From positions 1-64,000 of the forward strand of contig CAZBEO010000007.1 of assembly GCA_964490935.1 (NCBI GenBank): a DNA stretch of 64,000 nucleotides, given 5' to 3'. Below, one piece after another: positions 1 through 8,400 of the stretch (positions are counted from its first letter, which is position 1; each line of letters opens with the position of its first letter). Source of the stretch: JAQVYB01 sp964490935 (GTDB lineage Bacteria > Verrucomicrobiota > Kiritimatiellia > RZYC01). Position numbers and translations under genes: made by a program. The notes under the pieces were generated by a model. The model saw only the letters and a program-made list of their open reading frames with translations, ran no database searches and was not told where the DNA came from.

Positions 1-935
1 ACGCCGGTGACGCGGCAGCCGATGCAGGTTTTGCCTTTGGTGAGGGGGCCGAGGCTTCCCGGATCGGGCAGCAGTGCCTTGAGAAACTGAAGCGGGATGA
101 TTTCCTGCCCGTTGTAGGTCACCGGATCAATACGCGTCATGCCGACATTCTGAAGCACTTCGAGATGCTTGAGATAGTTTTCGGAAAAGCTCATCCAAAA
201 ACGCGCGCGTTTGAGTTCGGGAATATGCCGCGCGAGCGATTCGAGTTCTTCGTGATACATGAGGTAGATGTTGAGCGTACCGAGTTCTTCGGGCATGGTG
301 AAGGGCTCGTGAATGGAGAGCGGCGCGGTTTCTTTCCATTCGCCGTTTTCCCAGAAGCGCCCCTTGGCGGTGACTTCGCGGATGTTGATTTCCGGATTGA
401 AGTTGGTGGCGAAGGGCTGCCCGTGATTCCCGGCATTGCAGTCGATGATGTCGAGGTAATGCACCTCATCGAGATAATGTTTTTTGATGTACATGGTGAA
501 GACGCTGGTCACGCCTGGATCGAATCCGCTGCCGAGGAGGGCCATGAGGCCTTTTTCGGCAAAACGATCGTGATAGGCCCACTGCCATTTGTATTCAAAT
601 TTGGCCACATCGGTGGGCTCGTAGTTGGCGGTGTCGAGATAGGCGGTGCCGGTTTCGAGACAGGCGTCCATGATGTGCAGATCCTGATAGGGCAGGGCCA
701 CATTGATCAGCAAGTCGGGCTTGACCCGTTGAATCAGGGCGACCAGCTCCGGCACGTTGTCGGCATCCACCTGCGCGGTCTGAACGGGACGCTTAATCTG
801 CGCGGCAATTGCATCGCACTTGGATTTGGTCCGGCTGGCCAGCCAGATGGTGGAAAAAACTTCGGGAATCTGGGCGCATTTATGCGCCACCACGCTGCCG
901 ACTCCGCCGGCGCCAATGATTAAAACCGTACTCAT
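1..935 (-). CDS. Carboxynorspermidine/carboxyspermidine synthase, partial
   Basis: NAD(P)-dependent oxidoreductase of the saccharopine-dehydrogenase fold. The closest match by eye is carboxynorspermidine/carboxyspermidine dehydrogenase, which condenses a diamine with aspartate semialdehyde in the alternative spermidine pathway. Translation from 935 begins MSTVLIIGAGGVGSVV, with a Rossmann GxGGxG loop at residues 8-13. LINVALPYQDL and GSGFDPGVTSVF follow, both typical of this family. About 311 residues are visible; the C-terminus lies beyond the left edge, and the family is usually near 400. The ATG follows AGGAGGG. It lies 58 nt downstream of the arginine decarboxylase gene on the same strand, which supports a polyamine role. 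A true saccharopine dehydrogenase is the alternative, less likely in this context. Confidence 0.85.
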   Translation of the reverse strand, partial: MSTVLIIGAGGVGSVVAHKCAQIPEVFSTIWLASRTKSKCDAIAAQIKRPVQTAQVDADNVPELVALIQRVKPDLLINVALPYQDLHIMDACLETGTAYLDTANYEPTDVAKFEYKWQWAYHDRFAEKGLMALLGSGFDPGVTSVFTMYIKKHYLDEVHYLDIIDCNAGNHGQPFATNFNPEINIREVTAKGRFWENGEWKETAPLSIHEPFTMPEELGTLNIYLMYHEELESLARHIPELKRARFWMSFSENYLKHLEVLQNVGMTRIDPVTYNGQEIIPLQFLKALLPDPGSLGPLTKGKTCIGCRVTG

Positions 936-941
936 AAAACC

Positions 942-990
942 CTCCTGACTCCTGTCTTCTGTCTTCTAATTTCTGACTTCTGACTTCTTC
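942..990. repeat. Seven-copy heptanucleotide repeat
   Basis: Seven contiguous 7-nt units related to CTTCTGA: CTCCTGA, CTCCTGT, CTTCTGT, CTTCTAA, TTTCTGA, CTTCTGA, CTTCTTC. They fill the gap between speA and the carboxynorspermidine synthase gene. Read on the minus strand, the unit nearest the start codon (TCAGGAG) supplies the Shine-Dalgarno sequence of the downstream gene. Confidence 0.8.
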
Positions 991-993
991 GTT

Positions 994-2919
994 TTATCGT
1001 TCAAAATAGGTGTAGCCGCGAAGGCCATTCTCGTAGCACTTCATGATTTCGCGCCGTTCCTTGGCGGAGATGCGCCCCCCCTGCACGGCGGCTTCCGCCA
1101 TCTGGCGGACGCGGGCATTCATGGCGCGCGTGTCGTACTCCACATAGGAGAGCACATCCTCCACCGAATCGCCCTCGATTTCATTGGTGAAATTCAGGCT
1201 GCCGTTGGGGCCGATCTGGATGGTGACCACGTTTGTGTCGCCCAGCAGGTTGTGTAGGTCGCCCAGCGTTTCCTGATAGGCCCCCACGAGAAAGACGCCG
1301 AGATAGTATTCCCGTTTTTCCTCGAGTTCATGCAGGGGCAGCGAATGTTTGACGTCGTGCAGGTCGATGAAGCGATCGATCTTGCCGTCGCAATCGCAGG
1401 TAATATCGGCGAGAATCGCTTGGCGGGTGGGTTTTTCATTCAGCCGATGAATCGGCATGATCGGAAAGAGCTGGTCAATGGCCCACACGTCCGGAAGCGA
1501 CTGGAAGACGCTGAAATTCCCGTAATACGTATCGGCCAGCAGGGCATCGAGATTCTCGAGTTCCTCCGGGATGCGGTTGCTTTCCTTGGCCTTGCGCGAA
1601 ATCTTGACCACCACATTCCAGAAAATCTGTTCGGCCAGGGCGCGGTCGCGCAGGGAGATGGCACCATGCTTGAAAAGTTGCCGGATTTCATCGCGGTAAA
1701 AAATGGCGTCGTTCAGGCATTCCTGCGCGTTTTTCGGATTCATGGAGCGGGCGGCCTCCATGAGGTTGATAATTTGCTCGTGCGTATTTTCGGGGAGCTT
1801 ATCCGGGAGCGCATGCGTTTCAAAACGGCTGACATCCAGAATGTTGAAAAGTAGCACGGAGTAGTAGGCCACGGTGGCACGTCCCGATTCCGTGATAATG
1901 ACGGGATGCGCTATTTCCTCTTCGTTGAGGGTGGTCATGACGGTTTCGACGATGTCGGTGCAGTATTCATCGAGCGAATAGTTGCTGCTGCTAGTGAAGT
2001 TGGTGTGCGAGCCATCGTAATCCACGGCCAGTCCACCGCCGAGATCAAGAATGCCCATCGCAGCGCCTTCCTTCACGAGTCCGCAGTAGACGCGGCAGGC
2101 CTCGAGCACGCCAGCGCGGATGTCGCGGATGTTCGGAATCTGCGAACCAAGATGATAATGCAGCAGCTTCAGCAGATGCTGCTTGTTGCGGGAACGCAGT
2201 TCATCCACAATCGCAATCAACTGCGAGGCCGTCAGACCGAACACGCTCCGGTCGCCGCCCGATTCCGTCCAATGTCCGCCCGCACGCGACGAGAGCTTGA
2301 TGCGCACCCCCAGAATCGGCTCCACGCCCAGCGCCTCCGAGCGATCGAGAATCAGGTCCAACTCACACGGCGATTCGATCACAAACACGCACTGAATGCC
2401 CATTCGTGCCGCCTGCAGGCCAATGTCTACAAACTCCTCATCCTTGTAGCCGTTGCAAATCAGGTAGGCCCCCGGCTCCTGCATGTAGGAGATGGCCGCA
2501 ATCAATTCCGCCTTGCTGCCCGCCTCGAGTCCGTGATGGTATTTCCGCCCGAACGAGGTAATCTCCTGCACCACCTGCTGCTGCTGATTCACCTTGATCG
2601 GATAAACCCCGCGATATTCGCCCCGATACTTCAGCCGAGTCATGGCGCCCTGAAACGTCTCGTGCAACTGCGTGATGCGGGCATCCAGAATATTGCTAAT
2701 GCGCAGCAGCGTGGGCAGCTCGAGACCGCGCTCCTTGATGCCCGAAACAATATCCATCAGGCTGACCGCGCCCTTTGCGCTGTTGCGCTCAGGGCAAACC
2801 TGCAGCTCGCCCTTGCGCGAGATGCTGAAATAGCCGTCGCTCCAGTCGCGGATTCCATATAGTTCCGCCGATTCCTCCGTCGTCCAGCGTTCCAACGTGT
2901 TCTTTTTCACATTCACCAT
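994..2919 (-). CDS. speA: Biosynthetic arginine decarboxylase (PLP, fold III)
   Basis: Decarboxylates arginine to agmatine, the first step from arginine to putrescine and spermidine. The 641-aa length fits the family (about 630-660). The N-terminal barrel carries GVYPIKVNQQ, with the PLP lysine at residue 109; the loop LDLGGGLAVDYDG and the C-terminal AINARV-like segment (here AMNARVRQM) are also typical. The start at 2919 is preceded by GAGG. The carboxynorspermidine synthase gene follows 58 nt downstream, so the two probably form a polyamine operon. No agmatine-to-putrescine enzyme is visible here, so that step must be encoded elsewhere. Confidence 0.95.
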   Translation of the reverse strand: MVNVKKNTLERWTTEESAELYGIRDWSDGYFSISRKGELQVCPERNSAKGAVSLMDIVSGIKERGLELPTLLRISNILDARITQLHETFQGAMTRLKYRGEYRGVYPIKVNQQQQVVQEITSFGRKYHHGLEAGSKAELIAAISYMQEPGAYLICNGYKDEEFVDIGLQAARMGIQCVFVIESPCELDLILDRSEALGVEPILGVRIKLSSRAGGHWTESGGDRSVFGLTASQLIAIVDELRSRNKQHLLKLLHYHLGSQIPNIRDIRAGVLEACRVYCGLVKEGAAMGILDLGGGLAVDYDGSHTNFTSSSNYSLDEYCTDIVETVMTTLNEEEIAHPVIITESGRATVAYYSVLLFNILDVSRFETHALPDKLPENTHEQIINLMEAARSMNPKNAQECLNDAIFYRDEIRQLFKHGAISLRDRALAEQIFWNVVVKISRKAKESNRIPEELENLDALLADTYYGNFSVFQSLPDVWAIDQLFPIMPIHRLNEKPTRQAILADITCDCDGKIDRFIDLHDVKHSLPLHELEEKREYYLGVFLVGAYQETLGDLHNLLGDTNVVTIQIGPNGSLNFTNEIEGDSVEDVLSYVEYDTRAMNARVRQMAEAAVQGGRISAKERREIMKCYENGLRGYTYFER

Positions 2920-3026
2920 ATTAAAAAACCTCGAGCTTTGTTGTGGCAGCCCGCGTTATTCATGAAAACAGCCGTAAAGTAAACTGTAATCACAATGCAG
3001 GACCGCATTTTACGGTTGCGTACCGC

Positions 3027-3524
3027 TTAAAGCAGCACGGCGAAATAAAACAGAATACCCATCAGCGACGCCAGGCTCAGCGCCAAAAAATTCACATGCA
3101 CAAAATCGCCCTTTTCGAGCCCCTTCGCCAGATTCATGAAAATGCCCACCATGCTGACAATGAACGAGAGCGTACACAGCAGCAGAATATACGGGACCAT
3201 GTCGTAATTCCAGGTGTCTCGAAAAGCCACGGCGTGCCGCGTGTGATAATAGGTACGGCTCTGCGGCTGGGCCATCCCCGCCACAAACACCGCGCCGATC
3301 AGCAGCAACCACCCCATCAGCGCCAGCCACCGCATGGACTTCAGCACCGGGGACTCTTGCTTGGCCTGGCGTGACGGCCTCTTGTGCAGATTGGATTGCC
3401 GCTGCCGGGCCTGACCGCTGTGATGCGATGCCCCGCCTCCCATGCCGCTGCCTGAAAGAGGGCGAACCCCCGTATAGTTCCCCGTCCGACCCATTGACTG
3501 ATTCCGCCCGTTCTCTTCCGCCAT
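3027..3524 (-). CDS. Small three-helix membrane protein of unknown function
   Basis: 165 residues, family not recognised. The first 60 residues are polar and rich in Gly, Ser, Arg and Gln, and are probably disordered and cytoplasmic. Three hydrophobic segments follow at about 66-84, 110-130 and 143-164. ATG 3524 is preferred over GTG 3536 because GGAGG sits five bases before it; the GTG lies within that site. It is transcribed toward speA, whose start is about 107 nt further on, so cotranscription is possible but not evident. The hydrophobic pattern resembles generic small integral membrane proteins, and no catalytic motif is seen. Confidence 0.7.
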   Translation of the reverse strand: MAEENGRNQSMGRTGNYTGVRPLSGSGMGGGASHHSGQARQRQSNLHKRPSRQAKQESPVLKSMRWLALMGWLLLIGAVFVAGMAQPQSRTYYHTRHAVAFRDTWNYDMVPYILLLCTLSFIVSMVGIFMNLAKGLEKGDFVHVNFLALSLASLMGILFYFAVLL

Positions 3525-3611
3525 AAACACCTCCACGCTTCATATGCATCCGGTATGGACTACTTTGGGGCGAGCCTATTCCTTCCTCCCGCAAAAGTAA
3601 AACCAATTTCT

Positions 3612-3640
3612 TTGCCGTAAAACGCTTAACCTGATATACA
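3612..3640 (+). promoter_or_regulatory. Candidate sigma70 promoter of the GH13 gene
   Basis: TTGCCG and TATACA are separated by 17 nt, and the -10 ends 85 nt before the amylase start codon. Motif match only. Confidence 0.4.
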
Positions 3641-3725
3641 GGACCACCAACTGCGGGTAGGCTAATCGTGTGGCGCGTAGTGGTGTCATTCGCCGAGCAA
3701 ACCGGCCAATCAACAAGGTGGTACA

Positions 3726-6700
3726 ATGAGCCGTTTTCTGTCTTCTCTTCCCTTCAAAAGCTTCCAGAAAAAGTTCCAACCATTGGAAACTTTTTCACGC
3801 GTTTTCCCAATCATTGGAAACTTTTTGGGCCGTTTTTCCAATCATTGGAAACTTTTTTCCGCCGCTCTGGTGCTCCTGCTTTGCGCCTTTTCCGCTCAGG
3901 CGGAATCTCTTCGCGGCGATATGAATGGCTGGGCGACAAGCTGGATGACGCAGGATTCGGCGTATGGCAATTATTGGGCGGTGACGCTGACCAATGCGGA
4001 CTCCGACAGCACCTGCTCCTATAAATTTGATCAGGATGGCGACTATGATCCTCAATGGGGCACCGGCACCGACTCACAAAACGCGACGGCCAACGCCACC
4101 CTCGGGCAGGCACGCGGCAGCAGTTCCGGCGAATCGCCCGGAAGCCTAACGAGCGGCCTCACCACGGGCAGCGTAATCACCGTCCGTCTGGCTGGAGACA
4201 GCACCTGGTGGAATCGTCAATTTCTGGTGATGGAAACCGCGAACTGGCCCGCCGCCATCACCTCCGTAACCCACAACGCTGCCACCGCAGGTACCAACAC
4301 CGTGACAGTGACCCTATCCCTCGACCGCACCAAATCCACTCAGGAGAGTCTCTACGTCCGCTGGTCCGCCGATGATTGGAGCAGCTCGACCTTCGTCACC
4401 GCCACGGGTGTCACCGCCACAATGACCGCCACCATCCCGCCCCAGACCAACGGCACACCCGTCCGTTTCTACGCCCTCTCCTCGACCATGTCGAAGAGCA
4501 CCGTCGAAGAGCACCCCGATTTCTGCACCCTGCGCGGCAACAACGCCGGATCGAATTACTATTACGTAGCGGAAAACTCCGACGCCCATCTCGGCAACTG
4601 CTGGCATATCCCCGGCAACTACGAACCACAGGGTGCCTACATGCTCAACCCGCGCAATCCCTATGCCGACAGCGACGTCTATTTTTACAACGGCAACCAG
4701 TTCGCCGGCGCAGGAAACCCCGGCGATCAGTCCGGCGGAAGCCTCCAATACCGACTCAAAGGCGCAGGCGTCTGGTCCTCCACCAACCTGGCCTTCGACA
4801 TCGAAACCGGAAACAACAAATACTGGAAGGGCCATATCCCCGCCGACACCTTCGTCGCCACCAACGAAATCGAATACTACCTGCTCGTCACCTACAACGA
4901 CCACGATGACACCTACCTCGCCACCACCAACGCCGGCACCACCAGCACCCCCTATGCCGATGAAGCCGAGGCGCAGGCCAATCCCTTCTCCTTCCGCTAC
5001 GGCGGTGCAGCAGGCGATGAGCCCGGATTCCTCTGGCACGCATCCAACGTCGTCAAAGTGAGCGAATCCTCCGCGCAGTTCTGGACAAAAATCGGTTATG
5101 CGCAGGGCATCGGAAGCAACCGCTGGGCCTCCGACTGCGTCATCTACTACACCACCAACGGAACCTCTCCCTCCATCACCGGTCTCGGCGTGCCCGGCAA
5201 TGCCGACACCTTCGTCCAGACCATGACCTTCGACCACATGGAAGAGGATACCTATGAAAACGGCGACTCCATGTGGTGGGCCGCCACCCTCAACAATCTC
5301 CCCGCCGGCGACGGATCGGAAGTGCTCTATAAAATAGGTGCCTGGAACACCAACGGAAACAGCGTGGAAAAACGTGCCGACTACAACACCGAGTCCGGCG
5401 ACGATGTACTTTTCACCTACTCCTCTTACGTCGCCGGTGCCGACGGCCTTCAGGTTAACGACGTGAATGCCGACTACACCACCACCAAATTCTTCATCAA
5501 CGAAGTCGAAGGCGACACCGCCACCATCTCGGTCCATTACATACCCGTCGGTGCCCCCAACGTGAAAAACGTGGAACTCTTCTCCAACCTCGGACGCCGC
5601 GACTACGTGGACGTCGATTACACCAACGCCTACCTCCCCGGCGATGGCTATGCCGACGGCATCTGCCCCCCCGATGGCAACCTCATCTCCACCAACGATA
5701 CCGGCGCCTACTTCACCGCCATCCCGATGCTCGGCGGCCCCACCGAGTTCTACTGGACCGGAACCGTCAGCCGCTGCGGTGCCTACCGCCTCACCGCCCG
5801 CCATCAAACCACCGATGAAACCAACCCCACCAACTGGATCTGGTATTCCACCGGCGGCCTCCGCGATCACGCCATCGTCCTCTCGCCCACCAAAGCCCAT
5901 GAAATGACCCTCTACGAAATGAACCCGCTCACCATGGATGCCTCCTCCGCCGACCAGACCGGACGCAGCACCTTTGCCGACATGCACGACGACGCAAAAT
6001 TCAACCTCGATCACCTGAACTTCATTCAGGCCAACTGCATCTGGCTCCAACCCATTCATCCGAGCGCCGAAACCTCCCGGGGCGATCCCTCCGGCTACGT
6101 GCCCGGAAGCCCCTACGCCACACGCGACTACTTCGCCGTCTCCAAATGGCTCGCACGCGACACCACCGAAGCCGCCGCCATGACCGAATTCACCAACTTC
6201 GTCCTAGCCTGCGATTCCTACACCGGCTCCGTCGGCTCCATCAACATCATGCTCGACGGCGTCTTCAACCACACCGCCTGGGATGCCGTCATGGGTGAAG
6301 GCGGCAGCAACCTCTTCGGCAGCAGCGCCTCCGCCGCCATGGGCTCCACCCGCCCCGGATGGTATTCCCTCTGGACCGACTACGGCGAACCCGCCACCTA
6401 TTATAACGGCGTCGACTCGAATGATTTCGCCACCGCCCCCGACCGAGGCGACTTCGGCAAGTGGGCCGACGTGGCCGAACTCTACTTCGGAAAATATTCC
6501 GCCCTCGTCCGACATAACCCCGACGACAACGCCAACTATAAAAACGAAGGCGACACCTACGACTTCACCGGCATGACCACCAACACCAAAGACCTCTGGA
6601 AATACTTCGGCTACTACGCCGACTTCTGGCTCAAAAAAACCGGCCACGCAGGAACCAATTCCTGGGTGGCTTCCCTCGACACCAAGGGCCTCGACGCCCT

Positions 6701-8060
6701 ACGTTGCGACTTCGGGCAGGGCCTACCCCCGCAGTTCTGGGAATACTTCATCAACCATACCCGCAAAATGAAATGGAACTTCGTCTTCATGGCCGAGACC
6801 CTCGATGGCGGAATCCCCGGCTACCGTTCCAACCGCCACTTCGACATCCTCAACGAAGACCTCGTCTTCAAATTCACCCAGGCCCACATCAGCCAGGCCT
6901 ATGAATTCAAAGAAGCCTACGAGCAGCGCCGCACCGTCTATGCCGGCGGCGGCGTCCTCCTGAATCTGACCGGACACGACGAAGTCATGCCCTACTCCGA
7001 CGCCTGGCAAACCGCCTCGCGCTACGGCTGCAATGCCATGATTGATGGCCTACCCATGCTCTTCTACGGACAGGAAAAAGGCATTCAGCCCGCTTCCAGC
7101 GAATCCGGCGGCACCGACCAGGGCTTCGAAAAATTCGAACTCAACTTCGGAAAATACATCGTCAACTTCAAACAGTGGAACAAGGCCACCTTCTGGGATA
7201 CCGCGCCGACCAACAGCACCGGCATGGATCAGTGGTACGGGCGCGTCAACTGGGCCCGGCTCAACAGCCCCGCACTCCGCAGCATGAACCGCTACTTCCT
7301 CAGCCGCACCGCCGGCGGAGACAACAACCGCATCCTAGCCGCCGCTAAATATGAAACCTCTGGCGCAGGGCCCACCAATAACGACGTCGTCCTAGCCTTC
7401 GCTCTCATTCTGGATGAAGACCACACCGCAGCCGACGACACCTACGACCTGCAAGGCCCTTGGGAAGCCCTCGGTCTCGACACCGGAAAATGGTATCAGG
7501 CCCGCAACATTGCCTCCTCCGATGCCTATGCCAACGTCTGGCCCGCCGCACGCTCCGGCCAGGACCTCTACGACACCGGCATCTGGGTGAACCTCACCTC
7601 CGATAAAGACGGAAGCACCATCACCGACGACGGCGCCCTCGTGCAATACCTCCGCCTCGTGGAAGCTCCCTCCGGCGACGTCACCGCCCACGGCACCCCC
7701 TACACCTGGCTCGACCTCTACGACCTCGGCCCCGACTATGCCGCCGCCGACCTCCTCGACCAGGACAACGACGGCCTCCTCACCTGGCAGGAATACATCG
7801 CCGGAACCAGCCCGATCGACCCCGCCTCCACCCTCGCCACCGAAGGCACCGTTGAAACTGGCGTGGACGGGAATGTTATCGCCTGGACACCCACCGCAGA
7901 ATCCGATCGTGTCTACGCCATTTACTGGACCACAAACCTCCTCACACCCTTCTCCGCGCTCGTGACGAACCTCCCCACCTCCATCACCAGCTACACCGAC
8001 ACCCTGCATCAGGTGAACCAAACCATCTACTACCGCATCAACGTTCAGCATAACGAATAA
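3726..8060 (+). CDS. Large secreted GH13 alpha-amylase family protein
   Basis: 1444-aa exported glycoside hydrolase acting on alpha-glucans. The signal segment is at about residues 44-60 (ending AFSAQA) after an unusually long N-terminal stretch encoded by three palindromic repeats. Several beta-sandwich or CBM-like domains occupy roughly 60-700. The GH13 barrel shows all four conserved regions: DGVFNH at 844-849; RCD at 993-995 with nucleophile Asp995; Glu1024 in FMAETLDGG; and His1084-Asp1085 in TGHDE. The C-terminus has a DQDNDGLLTWQEY calcium-binding loop at 1345-1357 and a final beta module ending IYYRINV. GGTGG precedes ATG 3726. Specificity (amylase, pullulanase or other) cannot be read from the sequence. 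It is a single gene with terminator-like hairpins just downstream. Confidence 0.93.
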   Translation: MSRFLSSLPFKSFQKKFQPLETFSRVFPIIGNFLGRFSNHWKLFSAALVLLLCAFSAQAESLRGDMNGWATSWMTQDSAYGNYWAVTLTNADSDSTCSYKFDQDGDYDPQWGTGTDSQNATANATLGQARGSSSGESPGSLTSGLTTGSVITVRLAGDSTWWNRQFLVMETANWPAAITSVTHNAATAGTNTVTVTLSLDRTKSTQESLYVRWSADDWSSSTFVTATGVTATMTATIPPQTNGTPVRFYALSSTMSKSTVEEHPDFCTLRGNNAGSNYYYVAENSDAHLGNCWHIPGNYEPQGAYMLNPRNPYADSDVYFYNGNQFAGAGNPGDQSGGSLQYRLKGAGVWSSTNLAFDIETGNNKYWKGHIPADTFVATNEIEYYLLVTYNDHDDTYLATTNAGTTSTPYADEAEAQANPFSFRYGGAAGDEPGFLWHASNVVKVSESSAQFWTKIGYAQGIGSNRWASDCVIYYTTNGTSPSITGLGVPGNADTFVQTMTFDHMEEDTYENGDSMWWAATLNNLPAGDGSEVLYKIGAWNTNGNSVEKRADYNTESGDDVLFTYSSYVAGADGLQVNDVNADYTTTKFFINEVEGDTATISVHYIPVGAPNVKNVELFSNLGRRDYVDVDYTNAYLPGDGYADGICPPDGNLISTNDTGAYFTAIPMLGGPTEFYWTGTVSRCGAYRLTARHQTTDETNPTNWIWYSTGGLRDHAIVLSPTKAHEMTLYEMNPLTMDASSADQTGRSTFADMHDDAKFNLDHLNFIQANCIWLQPIHPSAETSRGDPSGYVPGSPYATRDYFAVSKWLARDTTEAAAMTEFTNFVLACDSYTGSVGSINIMLDGVFNHTAWDAVMGEGGSNLFGSSASAAMGSTRPGWYSLWTDYGEPATYYNGVDSNDFATAPDRGDFGKWADVAELYFGKYSALVRHNPDDNANYKNEGDTYDFTGMTTNTKDLWKYFGYYADFWLKKTGHAGTNSWVASLDTKGLDALRCDFGQGLPPQFWEYFINHTRKMKWNFVFMAETLDGGIPGYRSNRHFDILNEDLVFKFTQAHISQAYEFKEAYEQRRTVYAGGGVLLNLTGHDEVMPYSDAWQTASRYGCNAMIDGLPMLFYGQEKGIQPASSESGGTDQGFEKFELNFGKYIVNFKQWNKATFWDTAPTNSTGMDQWYGRVNWARLNSPALRSMNRYFLSRTAGGDNNRILAAAKYETSGAGPTNNDVVLAFALILDEDHTAADDTYDLQGPWEALGLDTGKWYQARNIASSDAYANVWPAARSGQDLYDTGIWVNLTSDKDGSTITDDGALVQYLRLVEAPSGDVTAHGTPYTWLDLYDLGPDYAAADLLDQDNDGLLTWQEYIAGTSPIDPASTLATEGTVETGVDGNVIAWTPTAESDRVYAIYWTTNLLTPFSALVTNLPTSITSYTDTLHQVNQTIYYRINVQHNE
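3773..3858. repeat. Three palindromes at exact 31-nt spacing inside the GH13 5' end
   Basis: Three copies of a palindrome close to TTCCAATCATTGGAAA with a T-tract; the TTGGAA cores start at 3783, 3814 and 3845, exactly 31 nt apart. Because 31 is not a multiple of three, each copy is read in a different frame of the GH13 gene. Confidence 0.85.
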
Positions 8061-8084
8061 GTGGGAGAGAGCTTTGGCCGGGAG

Positions 8085-8106
8085 CCCCGCAGCCTCGCGG
8101 GGTTTT
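8085..8106 (+). terminator. Hairpin plus T4 after the GH13 gene
   Basis: CCCCGC-AGCCTC-GCGGGG followed by TTTT, 25 nt after the GH13 stop codon. Confidence 0.5.
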
Positions 8107-8235
8107 CCCGGGAGGGACGTTGTCCCCAACGTCCTTTTATTTTACCAACTCATTCCTTATTTCTTCTCTCGTCCGCCGCGCTCACTCTCCGAGTGCTCAT
8201 TCTCCGCACGGCCCGTGAGGACACGGGCCCTCCCG
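8107..8235. repeat. Dispersed intergenic repeat, copy 1
   Basis: Begins CCCGGGAGGGAC with the hairpin at 8115-8134, continues through a CTCATTCCTTATTT segment and CGCTCACTCTCC, and ends with the palindrome GGCCCGTGAGGACACGGGCC at 8210-8229 followed by CTCCC. Related copies are at 24150-24311 and 52180-52250. Confidence 0.75.
8115..8143 (+). terminator. Perfect 8-bp hairpin with T-rich tail
   Basis: GGACGTTG, loop TCCC, CAACGTCC, then TTTTATTTT. The same hairpin with a compensatory base-pair change lies at 24158-24177, also directly after a coding sequence. Confidence 0.65.
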
Positions 8236-8400
8236 AATACCAAGCCAGGCGCGGGATGTGGAGGACAGCATGCCTCCAAAAATTCGCGGCATTTTTACGG
8301 CTTCTCTAACTGACCGTTCAACTCGCGACAGCGATTTTACCCAAAGCGGGTTGGTCCCGGCGATCAATCGGGAATCAGGCCATGGAAAAATCACGACACG

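Larger units (their letters stand above)
8061..8400. other. Intergenic region with two hairpins and a dispersed repeat
   Basis: No credible gene. The region holds two terminator-like hairpins directly after the GH13 stop and a copy of the dispersed repeat also found near 24.2 and 52.2 kb. The rest (about 8236-8400) has no recognised feature. Confidence 0.6.

Noticed and set aside
3773..3858. Three regularly spaced repeats considered as a CRISPR array
   Set aside because: Only three units, the intervening 11-15 nt are similar to one another, the array lies inside a coding sequence and no cas gene is near.
4314..6059. 581-codon open frame on the minus strand inside the GH13 gene
   Set aside because: Antisense shadow of a G/C-rich gene: low-complexity Gly/Val-rich translation, no ribosome site, and the plus strand has complete GH13 motifs.
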